Source: Chaetoderma sp. LZ-2023a (taxonomy: Eukaryota; Mollusca; Caudofoveata; Chaetodermatida; Chaetodermatidae). Taken from it: DNA of 64,000 bases. Positions 43,336 to 54,659 of the stretch are shown in pieces; position 1 is the first letter of the stretch; the number at the start of each line of letters is the position of its first letter. The DNA lies in contig JAVVLW010002688.1 in assembly GCA_034401795.1 (NCBI GenBank), forward strand, positions 1 through 64,000. The letters are read 5' to 3'. The notes under the pieces are model-generated. The model had not been told where the DNA came from. It was given only the letters and a program-made list of their open reading frames with translations, and did no database searches. The position numbers and the translations under genes are program-made.

Positions 43336-44600
43336 TGGTCTGTATCGCTCACCTGGAACATCGACATTTTAACTAGAAAGGTCATTACCTATAAGTAGAA
43401 TCATAATGGTTGAAAAAAGGTACAAGAACAAGAATGTGTCCTGCCAAATTTGGTTAAAAGTCGTCCAATGATTCTTGAGAAGGAATTTTAAATTTGCTAT
43501 TGCCTTAGTATGGGATTTTTTGGCAGGAAAATGGTCGAAGATCGCCGCCAAACTTCCGACAGTTTCGAAATTGGCAAATTTGATATCAGCATACACAAAA
43601 ACTTATAAAACCAATTTCCGCTACAAAATCCATCAAATAAAGATCACATATGGCCTCAAAACATGCTACATTGTGATTGGTCCACGGTGACCATGATTTT
43701 TGATATATCGACTTCCCTTGAACAAACTTTAATGACCTTTAGTTCCTAATCATATCGCGCAAATTTCAAACCGATCCATTCAGCGGTTCTGCAGAAGTCA
43801 TTTTCGTGACAGCTAGGCCATCCAAGATAGCCGACGAAGCATTTGGACAATCAAATTACCTTTAACAAACTGGGTTCAGCTGTAGCAGAAGATGAGCTTT
43901 CATGAGTTTAGAATTGATCTCCAAAGTGGTTTCGGAGATTTTGTAAAACCTTTTTAAAAATCGACCAAAATCCAAGATTGCCGCTGCTCAAATTGGCTGA
44001 TCGGCTTCATTTGAACAACCTTGGATCTCTATGCAATAATGATTCTTCCTGCCAATGATAATTGAAATCGGCCCAGTTGTTCTCGAGAAGATATTTTTAA
44101 TTTCCGGTTGATTTAATATGGGTGTTTTGGGCAGGAAAATGATCCTAGATGGCCGCCAAACCGTTTCAAACCTTCGAAAGTGGCAAATTTGAAATCAGCA
44201 CATCCAAAAACCTATTTCGGCTTCAAAATCCATCAAATTAAAAATTCCAATATGGCCACCAAACAAGCTACGTTTTGATTGGCTCACTGCGGGCATGCTG
44301 TTTACCTATCAAGTTCTCTTGAGCAAACTTTAATGGTCCTTAGCGCCTAATCATATCTCCCAAATTACAGCCCGATCCTTTCAGAGGTTCTGGAGAAGAA
44401 TTCGTTTTCGCGAAAACAGGTAATCCAAGATGGCCTCCGAAGCATTTGGCCAATCAAGTTTGCTTGAACGTACTTGGTTCAGCTGTTGCCCTAGATGATC
44501 TTTCATGAGCTTTGCATCGATCTCAAGTAAAGCAGTTTCTGAGAAGAACATTTTTAAAGACATTTCAAAAGATTGGCCAAATTCCAAGATGGCCACCGGC
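43336..44600 (-). repeat. CCATGGCGAC-family repeat, minus orientation, ATGGCCGCC interior
   Basis: It starts with TGTATCGCTCACCTGG, the inverse of the family's 3' signature. Two interior units follow (near 43440 and 44060) with AAGATGGCCGCC-like boxes, GGCAAATTTGAAATCAGCAC and CTTGAACAAACTTTAATG. The 5' end is lost against the LINE fragment. Confidence 0.7.
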
Positions 44601-45300
44601 CAAATAGTCCGATCAGAATCTTTTGAACATTGGAAATTATGCTGTCTGGCCATCGGTGTCCAGTGATGGTGTGTAGGTGTTTGCGGTGGCAGGCATCACG
44701 TTTGTCTACAGCTGCCCAGCTGTCACAGTTATACAGCATCAAGGATACGCGGGTTGCGTAGTAGAAACGTAGTATTTTTTGTCATGGGCATCTTTGATTT
44801 ACAAATACATAGCTTTCAGAGGGACTGGAAAGCTATACCCTCTCTATACCGTAACCCAGCAATGTCAGCAGTACAGCAGCGGGCCCAGGAATTTACTTTT
44901 TCTCCATGGTTCCCCGCCACGAAGTGGATCGTAATATTCTTTAGTTTCATGCGTTTCCGATAAGTATATGTGGGTGAATTCGGTTTTCGATTTTATTTAT
45001 AATGAGCTTCTCAATTTTTAGTTTGCTTGCAGCTATAGGGAGTAATTCGTCAATGTGTTTCTTTTCCTAGCCCATGGAGTCCACATCGTCGGCATATTCC
45101 ATCTCTAGTGGCATACCCAATATGGACACTGGAAGGTTTTTGTGCGTGCGTACTTGTGTGTTTGGTCTTGTGGAATTTTCCCGCGCAAATTTCAATGTAG
45201 CAGCAGCAAGGTAACCGGAGAAAAGCACAGGGCATAGTCCATCTCTGATATTGTGAAAGAACAGGAAGGCGCATTGCTGCAGTCGGCTTAAATAGATGAT
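44600..45300 (-). pseudogene. LINE reverse transcriptase C-terminal fragment
   Basis: On the minus strand: LQQCAFLFFHNIRDG then LPVSILGMPLEMEYADDVDS with the catalytic YADD, followed by EKKHIDELLPIAASKLK, TSWRGTMEKK and, near the left end, VSLMLYNCDSWAAVDKRDAC and HRKHLHTITGHRWPDSIISN. The latter is the HRRQLRR-I-G-RWPD region found after the RT in RTE-like and related LINEs. Several stops show it is dead. The clade is not certain. Confidence 0.75.
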
Positions 45301-46279
45301 GCTACGTCATATGGGGGTGGGGGGGGTGGGGAGTGAGATGTGATTGGTACCTTTTCCGAGAAACTTCTACCAAAATAAGGTCTACAATCTTGAATGCGTT
45401 TCTAATGAGAAAATATAAAGGATGAACTGCGAAAAAGCCTCAAAATTATGAGTTTTAAAATTTCCCTCATTTTTCGCGTAATACAAGGCTTAGTGATGGT
45501 AATTAACGGTTTATTTTGTCTCCCGCCGTGCTGTCCTTTTACAGGTGTGATAAGTCCTGGCTCCATTCGATTCACCAAGGCGTCGCAGGTTCTCTAATTA
45601 TCCATTGCAGGGGTGGTGGACACGCGGTGAGCGGTGATACAGAGCATCCATTGTATTAGCTCAAGTATATAAAAATTAATTGAGGCGGCTTTGAGGGAGG
45701 TGTTGAGAGAACGTATCCCTGCCCAGTTTCGGTCATGTCAGTTGTAAATAGTTCATGAATTTTTTTCAGGAATCTGTTGAACTGACCGTTGATTACTAGA
45801 TCAATTGGATGATCGGCTCAAAGGAAGCATGTGGTGACAGGTGAAAGAGTGGTAGTCATGTAGATACGAGTCACCCATTGCCTGCTCATGTTTGCCTGGC
45901 CAAGATGTAAATACCTTTCTCATATTAGCGTATTTTGGGAAAATACCTTCCCAGAATGCATTGCGATTACCACTTCTAGCTGGTAACCGTGATAGCCGAC
46001 GCGCAAACAGCACTACTTTACTATTAGAATCAGATACAGTACAACACACTTTAAAGGAAGGGAAAAGAGAAATAACAAATGACGTTTATTGATAATTTCA
46101 TACAATATTAAATAAACTACAATCGGTAAAAAATGGAAATGAATCGTGATTATTTGAGAAAAAGCATTTACTGAATCTAGGAGCGCATAACATGGAGCCA
46201 ATTAGTGGCCGCGCTGGTGCTTTCCGCCATGTCAACTGCGCATGCAGGTCTACCGCTTTAAGGCGCTGCTGGCACAGGA
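45301..46279. other. Intergenic DNA with one dispersed repeat
   Basis: Contains the copy (45905-46045) of the repeat at 38690. A short G-rich run lies at 45315. No gene recognised. Confidence 0.5.
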
Positions 46280-46336
46280 GGAGTTAAAAGCAAATCTGGA
46301 TGAGAAGTAGACTTTCTGAATGTTACTTTATATAAA

Positions 46337-49300
46337 GGAACAAAGTATGAAACAAACTAGTACTTAGACTACAACGTTTGTTTCAAGAGGATCAAAGTAT
46401 GAAACAACTGAGTACTTAGACTACAACGTGTGTTTCAAGAGGAACAAAGTATGAAACAACCGAGTACTTAGACTATAACGTTTGTTTCAAGAGGAACAAA
46501 GTATGAACCAACGGAGTACTTAGACTACAACGTTTGTTTCAAGAGGAACAAAGTATGAAACAACTGAGTACTTAGACTACAACGTTTGTTTCAAGAGGAA
46601 CAAAGTATGAACCAACCGTGTGCTTAGACTACAACGTTTGTTTCAAGCCGAACAAAGTATGAAACAACTGAGTACTTAGACTATAACGTTTGTTTCAAGA
46701 GGAACAAAGTATGAAACAACAGAGTACTTAGACTATAACGTTTGTTTCAAGAGGAACAAAGTATGAAACAACCGAGTACTTAGACTATAACGTTTGTTTC
46801 AAGAGGAACACAGTATGAAACTACCGAGTACTTATACTATAACGTTTGTTTCAAGAGGAACAAAGTATGAAACAACGGAGTACTTAGACTATAACGTTTG
46901 TTTCAAGAGGAACAAAGTATGAAACAACTGTGTGCTTAGACTACAGCGTTTGTTTCAAGCCGAACAAAGTATGAAACAACCGAGTACTTAGACTATAACG
47001 TTTGTTTCAAGAGGAACAAAGTATGAAACAACCGAGTACTTAGACTATAACGTTTGTTTCAAGAGGAACAAAGTATGAAACAACCGAGAACTTAGACTAT
47101 AACGTTTGTTTCAAGAGGAACAAAGTTTGAAACTACCGAGTACTTATACTATAACGTTTGTTTCAAGAGGAACAAAGTATGAAACAACCGAGTACTTAGA
47201 CTATAACGTTTGTTTCAAGAGGAACAATGTATCAAACAACTGAGTACTTAGAGTATAACGTGTGTTTCAAGAGGAACAAAGTATGAAACAACCGAGTACT
47301 TAGACTATAACGTTTGTTTCAAGAGGAACACAGTATGAAACAACGGAGTACTTATACTATAACGTTTGTTTGAAGGGGAACAAGGTATGAAACAACCGAG
47401 TACTTAGACTATAACGTTTGTTTCAAGAGGAACAAAGTATGAAACAACCGAGAACTTAGACTATAACGTTTGTTTCAAGAGGAACAAAGTATGAAACAAC
47501 TGAGTACTTAGACTATAACGTTTGTTTCAAGAGGAACAAAGTATGAAACAACCGAGTACTTAGACTATAACGTTTGTTTCAAGAGGAACAAAGTATGAAA
47601 CAACAGAGTACTTAGACTATAACGTTTGTTTCAAGAGGAACAAAGTATGAAACAACCGAGTACTTAGACTATAACGTTTGTTTCAAGAGGAACAAAGTAT
47701 GAAACAACCGAGTACTTAGACTATAACGTTTGTTTCAAGAGGAACAAAGTATGAAACAACAGAGTACTTAGACTATAACGTTTGTTTCAAGAGGAACAAA
47801 GTATGAAACAACCGAGTACTTAGACTATAACGTTTGTTTCAAGAGGAACACAGTATGAAACTACCGAGTACTTATACTATAACGTTTGTTTCAAGAGGAA
47901 CAAAGTATGAAACAACGGAGTACTTAGACTATAACGTTTGTTTCAAGAGGAACAAAGTATGAAACAACTGTGTGCTTAGACTACAACGTTTGTTTCAAGC
48001 CGAACAAAGTATGAAACAACCGAGTACTTAGACTATAACGTTTGTTTCAAGAGGAACAAAGTATGAAACAACCGAGAACGTAGACTATAACGTTTGTTTC
48101 AAGAGGAACAAAGTTTGAAACTACCGAGTACTTATACTATAACGTTTGTTTCAAGAGGAACAAAGTATGAAACAACCGAGTACTTAGACTATAACGTTTG
48201 TTTCAAGAGGAACAATGTATCAAACAACTGAGTACTTAGACTATAACGTGTGTTTCAAGAGGAACAAAGTATGAAACAACCGAGTACTTAGACTATAACG
48301 TTTGTTTCAAGAGGAACACAGTATGAAACAACGGAGTACTTATACTATAACGTTTGTTTGAAGGGGAACAAGGTATGAAACAACCGAGTACTTAGACTAT
48401 AACGTTTGTTTCAAGAGGAACAAAGTTTGAAACTACCGAGTACTTAGACTATAACGTTTGTTTCAAGAGGAACAAAGTATGAAACAACCGAGTACTTAGA
48501 CTATAACGTTTGTTTCAAGAGGAACAAAGTATGAAACAACCGAGTACTTAGACTATAATGTTTGTTTCAAGAGGAACAAAGTATGAAACAACCGAGTACT
48601 TAGACTATAACGTTTGTTTCAAGAGGAACAAAGTATGAAACAACCGAGTACTTAGACTATAACGTGTGTTTCAAGAGGAACAAAGTATGAAACAACCGAG
48701 AACTTAGACTATAACATTTGTTTCAAGAGGAACAAAGTTTGAAACTACCGAGTACTTATACTATAACGTTTGTTTCAAGAGGAACAAAGTATGAAACAAC
48801 CGAGTACTTAGACTATAACGTTTGTTTCAAGAGGAACAATGTATCAAACAACTGAGTACTTAGACTATAACGTGTGTTTCAAGAGGAACAAAGTATGAAA
48901 CAACCGAGTACTTAGACTATAACGTTTGTTTCAAGAGGAACACATTATGAAACAACGGAGTACTTATACTATAACGTTTGTTTGAAGGGGAACAAGGTAT
49001 GAAACAACCGAGTACTTAGACTATAACGTTTGTTTCAAGAGGAACACAGTATGAAACAACCGAGAACTTAGACTATAACGTTTGTTTCAAGAGGAACAAA
49101 GTATGAAACTACCGAGTACTTATACTATAACGTTTGTTTCAAGAGGAACAAAGTATGAAACAACCGAGTACTTAGACTATAACGTTTGTTTCAAGAGGAA
49201 CAAAGTATGAAACAACCGAGTACTTAGACTATAACGTTTGTTTCAAGAGGAACAAAGTATGAAACAACCGAGTACTTAGACTATAACGTTTGTTTCAAGA

Positions 49301-50495
49301 GGAACAAAGTATGAAACAACAGAGTACTTAGACTATAACGTTTGTTTCAAGAGGAACAAAGTATGAAACAACCGAGAACTTAGACTATAACGTTTGTTTC
49401 AAGAGGAACACATTATGAAACAACGGAGTACTTATACTATAACGTTTGTTTGAAGGGGAACAAGGTATGAAACAACCGAGTACTTAGACTATAACGTTTG
49501 TTTCAAGAGGAACACAGTATGAAACAACCGAGAACTTAGACTATAACGTTTGTTTCAAGAGGAACAAAGTATGAAACTACCGAGTACTTATACTATAACG
49601 TTTGTTTCAAGAGGAACAAAGTATGAAACAACCGAGTACTTAGACTATAACGTTTGTTTCAAGAGGAACAAAGTATGAAACAACCGAGTACTTAGACTAT
49701 AACGTTTGTTTCAAGAGGAACAAAGTATGAAACTACCGAGTACTTATACTATAACGTTTGTTTCAAGAGGAACAAAGTATGAAACAACCGAGTACTTAGA
49801 CTATAACGTTTGTTTCAAGAGGAACAAAGTATGAAACAACCGAGTACTTAGACTATAACGTTTGTTTCAAGAGGAACAAAGTATCAAACAACCGAGTACT
49901 TAGACTATAACGTTTGTTTCAAGAGGAACAAAGTATGAAACAACCGAGAACTTATACTATAACGTTTGTTTGAAGGGGAACAAGGTATGAAACAACCGAG
50001 TACTTAGACTATAACGTTTGTTTCAAGAGGAACAAAGTATGAAACAACCGAGTACTTATACTAAAACGTTTGTTTGAAGGGGAACATGGTATGAAACAAC
50101 CGAGTACTTAGACTATAACGTTTGTTTCAAGAGGAACAAAGTATGAAACAACAGAGTACTTATACTATAACGTTTGTTTGAAGGGGAACAAGGTATGAAA
50201 CAACCGAGTACTTAGACTATAACGTTTGTTTCAAGAGGAACAAAGTATGAAACAACAGAGTACTTAGACTATAACGTTTGTTTCAAGAGGAACAAAGTAT
50301 GAAACAACCGAGTACTTAGACTATAACGTTTGTTTTAAGCCGAACAAAGTATGAAACAACCGAGTACTTAGACTATAACGTTTGTTTCAAGAGGAACAAA
50401 GTATGAAACAACCGAGAACTTGGACTATAACGTGTGTTTCAAGAGGAACAACGTATGAAACAGCCGAGTACTTAGACTATAACGTTTGTTTCAAG
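46337..50495 (+). repeat. 52-bp minisatellite, about 80 units, derived from Penelope coding sequence
   Basis: The unit AACAAAGTATGAAACAACCG, AGTACTTAGACTATAACGTT, TGTTTCAAGAGG has a period of exactly 52. In one frame a unit reads KRGTKYETTEYLDYNVCFK, matching YKGVNYNTSGLLDYKVFF of Penelope copy 1 (26479-26531). Flanking Penelope sequence continues on both sides in register. Variant units recur at multiples of 52: a block with GAACACAGTATGAAACTACC and then CAACTGTGTGC recurs 1,040 bp apart (46811 and 47851), a 20-unit higher-order duplication. Confidence 0.95.
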
Positions 50496-50755
50496 CCGAC
50501 TGATGCGCATCAACTACTAGATAAGAAGTCTTTCCATCCGCAATGGCATTGTGAAATCGCCGATAATTTGTTTTCATAGGGTCCTCCTTACGATTTTTCC
50601 GTAAAACAAAATCTGATAAAATCCGAAATATTGCATAATTTCGAAATCTTACCGGACAATACCACAAATTGTTGGCCCACCAAAATTTGTTACAACCGGC
50701 GGATTATAGAGCTAGGAAAATCGTGTAAATGCGAAAAGAAATGTAAATTGGATCA

Positions 50756-51147
50756 ATGGACCTTTCCATTTTTAGCTATGCCCCGCCCATCTCTAGCTTA
50801 CCTCCACCCACACCTCGCTCGTGTTGGGATCGATCGATCTCTGAACTCCCTGACTATCAATTTCCAGAAAACTATACAGGTAAGCTTTTGAATATTTTGA
50901 AACTAATTTACTGGGGATGCTTTTGCTGCTTATGGCAGCAACAGCACCCTGTCAAATTAGTTTCAAATTATTTAACAGCATGTTTATTAAATAGTATAGA
51001 CATACAATTCGTACAACGACGTGTCGGACTATCAAGAGTTAAAAACGGGCCTAATATAATTATTTATGACGTATGAGTATTACGTCATCTAACACGCCGC
51101 TTAGCTGAATATGACGTCATATGACGTCAAATCATGGATGGATACTC
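50756..51147 (-). mobile_element. CRE-bearing MITE inserted in Penelope copy 3
   Basis: It interrupts the Penelope linker between GTAAATTGGATCA and AAAGCACATCGTCAG. It contains CTATGCCCCGCCCATCTCTA, a hairpin (50888-50979, inner TTGCTGCTTATGGCAGCAA) and a cluster of TTACGTCAT at 51080 and two TGACGTCA sites at 51112 and 51122. It is inverse to 42430-42772. Confidence 0.8.
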
Positions 51148-51304
51148 AAAGCACATCGTCAGTTTTCAAATCAAAAACAATCGCAAATTCCGTCTAATTT
51201 AGATCGCGATTCTGAAAATGTCATTTATTTAATATCATGCAAATATGTCTGAGAAACAAAATATCAACTACGATGGCAGGCGACTATACACCTTTCAGCT
51301 ATTA

Positions 51305-51963
51305 TAGTCCAGTCAATCTTAGAAAATTTTTAGGAGCACACGGGCAAAATTGCAACACAATTTCTATCAGTAGATTTATGGCGAAGAAGCAATGACATAT
51401 TACCCAAAAGAAATCTACCCAATTCTGACGTTGTGAAATATATAATTTTATTTGTTATAACCGGCACTCTTTTGTGCCACGCTTATTGCTGATTTGATAG
51501 GAGCGTACATTTCCCTTACGGGCATCACTTCAGAATTTAAATCGCTTATTTTCCATTTATTCTTCCCTATATCCTATTTTAAACTGGCACGGTTATTTAG
51601 TGTTATGTTAGGCGTAAATCTATGCTTTATGAACGTGCATTTGTACATCTGTTGCTAAAATATCTGACGTACAATCGGATTTAGAATTTTCTTCTTTTTA
51701 AAAAGGATATAGGGAAGAATAAAAAAAACTAAGCGATTTAAATTCTGAGGTGACGAGCGTAAGGGCGATGTACACTCTCATCAAATCAGTAATAAGCGTG
51801 CCACAAAAGAGTGCGGGTTATAACAAATAAAATGATATATTTCCCAACGTCAGAATTGGGTAGAATTTTTGTTGGTCATATGCCATTGCTTCTTCGCCAT
51901 AAATCTACTGGGAGAAATTCTGTTGCGATTTTGCCTAGATAATTTTTTTGATTGACTGGATTA
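51305..51963. mobile_element. 659-bp long-palindrome MITE in Penelope copy 3
   Basis: The ends TAGTCCAGTCAATC and GATTGACTGGATTA are inverse. Arms of about 260 bp stay complementary, for example GTAGATTTATGGCGAAGAAG with CTTCTTCGCCATAAATCTAC and GAATTTAAATCGCTTATTTT with its inverse. The loop is about 130 bp. A TTA on each side (51302-51304 and 51964-51966) is the likely target duplication. No ORF. Confidence 0.8.
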
Positions 51964-52497
51964 TTAGGCTAGAGGAAGACAAGCAAATGGCTGCACATTT
52001 TAATCTTTCCGATCATTTAGGCCCTCATGACTTCAAAATAATGAAGGTTGAACAGCCACATATCTTACATACATAAGAATAAACTGGTGAATAAAGAAAG
52101 CTTAGAGAACCATTATTAAAAACTTAGAAACGTAATGGTCAAAAGGCATAAATTCTTACCCTGGTCTATTCAAGCACCGTGATCCCATTTATTCTTGCAT
52201 ACAATGGTAAATATGTCGAAGTCGCTGAAATCTTAAATGATGAGTATATATAAACCAGAGGATAATCTAAGCCGCCATTCAATATGCGTCCAGTAATTGC
52301 GTTTCAGAAAAATCCGAATCTATGTCACTTCTTGGTAAAAATCGAAATTAACTGGTCAAACACCGTCATTTTAAAGTTGTCCAACATTTTTAAGGTCATA
52401 TCGCCACTGAAACAAAAATAACAAATCTCAGGCAATAAAATAAATAAAAAATATTTTCATATTTTTTGAAAATTCTTAGCTAGTTAAACATATTACT

Positions 52498-52725
52498 ACA
52501 TACCTACATACCCTCCTCCCTACCTCCCCCATCCCCATCCATCACTCCTTCCTTCCTTCCTTTCTTCCTCCCTTTCTTCTTTCCCATCTTCCTTCCCTTA
52601 TTCCTTCCACACTCCTATCCATTTCCCCATAAAACCTTCCTTACTTCCTACATTCATTCATTCCTACCACTCTTCCCTACGTCTCTCCCTCCCTCCTTCT
52701 TTCACCCCATCATTCCTTCTCCTCT
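52498..52725. repeat. Polypyrimidine tract downstream of Penelope copy 3
   Basis: C/T-rich text such as CCTCCTCCCTACCTCCCCCA and TCCTTCCTTCCTTCCTTTCT. It resembles the leader tract at 24097-24290 of Penelope copy 1. Confidence 0.85.
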
Positions 52726-53084
52726 AGTTGTTAGTCTACAGTGAGGCCAACATATATTTATAATTGACATGCCCTAATGGAAGTTACCGCTTTGGCATGC
52801 ATGTCTTTCGCCGGCGCCTTTACGCCACAAAGTTGCAAAATATTTTGCGTGTACAATTGTCTAAACATTAATATAGCATGTTATTTCGTGCTTATGGAAC
52901 TCGCGGGGAAAAAAATCGAAGAGCCGTGTAGTCATGCAAAGACATTAACGACGGACTTTAAATCACTTGGATTCTCGTTTATTAGTGACGGAGGCCCACA
53001 CATATCACGAGCCTGCCCCGCCAGCCATATTGGAGAAGGCGATGCGGATGACAACCCTGGCCCCAGCGACAATATTTAATTAGA

Positions 53085-53185
53085 TAAATTAATATAATTT
53101 TTTAGGTTGCGAAATTGAAATAGAGGCTCGTGCCTCTATTTGAATTTCGCAACTTAAAAAAATTATATTAATTTTTACGTAATGA
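53085..53185. repeat. Near-perfect hairpin, about 45-bp arms
   Basis: AAATTAATATAATTTTTTAG, GTTGCGAAATTGAAATAGAG and GC face GCCTCTATTTGAATTTCGCA, ACTTAAAAAAATTATATTAA across a TCGT loop. Only one or two mismatches are visible. It is unlike the other hairpin families here; a small MITE or a pre-miRNA-like fold are both possible. Confidence 0.7.
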
Positions 53186-53304
53186 AATCATCATATGTTA
53201 AGATTTATTTCGTGTCATTACATATAAGCAAAACAACTCGAGCCTATAAAAATATACAATTTAAAATATTTTATTTTCAAGCATTCTGGTGTGAATACGC
53301 ACCA

Positions 53305-53640
53305 AATCCGGAGTTTAGAACTTGTTTAAGCATTTCCTGGAAAAATCAATTTCTTCATTAGAAAGTTATTCCGTTCGGTTTGTCAATTTCCCCTTACATT
53401 TTTATGTAACGCTTTAAGCCCGGTTGTGCAATATTTTCATCAGGCTGGCATCAGACTTGTGGCTTATGTCGATGACATCATCTTGATGTCAGACGACGCT
53501 AATAAAGGAAATCATAGGGACTTTTTTCATAACACTCCAGCCTCCTTATAGCCCAGTAGAAACGTGCAGATTTTAGGGGTAATTTTTCATTTTGTGGTAA
53601 AAGCAACACATTTGGCACAAAGGTATGTATTGAGGTACTG
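53305..53640 (+). pseudogene. Reverse transcriptase scrap of a Ngaro/DIRS-like element
   Basis: In shifted frames: SISWKNQFLH, VIPFGLSISPY, then VVQYFHQAGIRLVAYVDDII and LMSDDA, with the catalytic YVDD, and about 60 codons on RNVQILGVIFHF. The order fingers-palm-YVDD-LGV-F fits the DIRS/Ngaro/Gypsy group rather than LINE or Penelope. No neighbouring ORF was found. Confidence 0.6.
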
Positions 53641-54019
53641 AAGAAAAACTAGTAGACTCAAGAAAAGAAATTCAATATGGCCACATTTTCAAATGGCTGT
53701 CAAAATTCTAAAAATTAACCATTTTTGCTTTGATGTTCACTCAAATCTTGTAATGCACCATTTGAACTAAAATTAACAAGGTTAAACAACCAAATCACGG
53801 TACTGAATACAAGTGGACATGCACCCATTTTGAAAATCAATCTGTTTTACAAAGAATTAACATGGCCGCCATTTCCAAGATGGCCGCCAAGTATTATGAT
53901 AAATTTGACCATATTTAGCATTGACATTAACTAAAATATATTTGTACAATTTAAACTAAAAGTTAAACAGCCTCAAAATTGGAAATGAGTTACTGAACAA
54001 AACTGGGATGGGCAATTTC
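53641..54019. other. ATGGCCGCC-containing repeat fragment
   Basis: CAATATGGCCACATTTTCAA, AACATGGCCGCCATTTCCAA and GATGGCCGCCAAGTATTATG occur within 250 bp. Related text occurs at 59570-59800. There is no ORF. Confidence 0.5.
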
Positions 54020-54253
54020 ACCCTTTAACGGTCACATAGGCCAAGGGAGGTAACTCTTGGTTTTAGAAAATAAGTTACTACAGACGAGCAAGACATATTT
54101 TTACAAACTTTTCACTGATATGATAGGAGCGATAAAGAGCCAGTCATATCAGTGATAAGTTTTCAAGAATACATTCTCCCCTTCCGATAACTGATCGCTT
54201 AAAATGCTCAGAGTTATCTCCCGTGGCCGAAGTGATCATTAACATGTTAAAAT
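54020..54253. repeat. piggyBac-type foldback MITE, divergent
   Basis: CACCCTTTAACGGTCACATA at the left and CCGAAGTGATCATTAACATG at the right bracket a palindrome with ACTTTTCACTGATATGATAG and TATCAGTGATAAGTTTTCAA. The core sequence differs from the main family. Confidence 0.5.
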
Positions 54254-54446
54254 AAAGCAATATGGCTACCACCACAAATTAAAAAAAAAATCAGCGTTTG
54301 CTTTAAATTTGAAAAGCTAAAACTTATTTCAGGTATTGTTGAAATGCTGTACATTAAGGCATAGCTTTTGTTATTATGCAATTGCTTGAACCGGCTGATC
54401 GCTCAATTTTTGCAGACAACATGTTCCAGGTGTCATAAAAATCGAT

Positions 54447-54540
54447 CTGCTAAATATTTTGAAAACCATTTGACTGAAGGTTGTAGAGGGCTAAGCTACC
54501 AACAACATTCAATCAAATTCTTCCCTAATTATTTAACAGG
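54447..54540. repeat. Palindrome of the TGAATATTTTGAAA hairpin family
   Basis: TGCTAAATATTTTGAAAACC and TTTGACTGAAGGTTG pair with CAACATTCAATCAAATT and TTATTTAACAGG. The right arm is decayed. Confidence 0.65.
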
Positions 54541-54659
54541 TCCAGTCTTTTTCTCATTGAAATTGTTGGCTGGTACCGTACAGTAATCAGACAGTTAAAT
54601 TTCCTTCATGATCACATTTACATGACAGCCCTAGTGTAGGGTCTGTTGTACTCTTACAT

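Larger units (their letters stand above)
46280..52455 (+). mobile_element. Penelope-like element, copy 3, 5'-truncated, with internal minisatellite
   Basis: The left edge reads, with one stop, GAGTTAAAAGCAAATCTGGA and VDFLNVTLYKGTKYET, matching KLKANIDQSSVDFLDVTLYK of copy 1. It runs straight into the 52-bp array, and the array exits into CFKPTDAHQLLDKKSFHP and further Penelope sequence. The endonuclease remnant (VIYLISCKY near 51220), the C-terminus (NMRPVIAFQKNPNLCHFLVK near 52280) and the A-rich tail complete the copy. Two MITEs interrupt it at 50756 and 51305. Confidence 0.85.

Noticed and set aside
46337-50495. CRISPR-like periodicity
   Set aside because: The 52-bp units are contiguous without unique spacers, lie in a eukaryotic genome and derive from Penelope coding sequence.
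52777-53079. 100-codon ORF with a GEGDADDNPGPSDN tail
   Set aside because: I recognised no family, splice context or homologue in the window; it could be chance.
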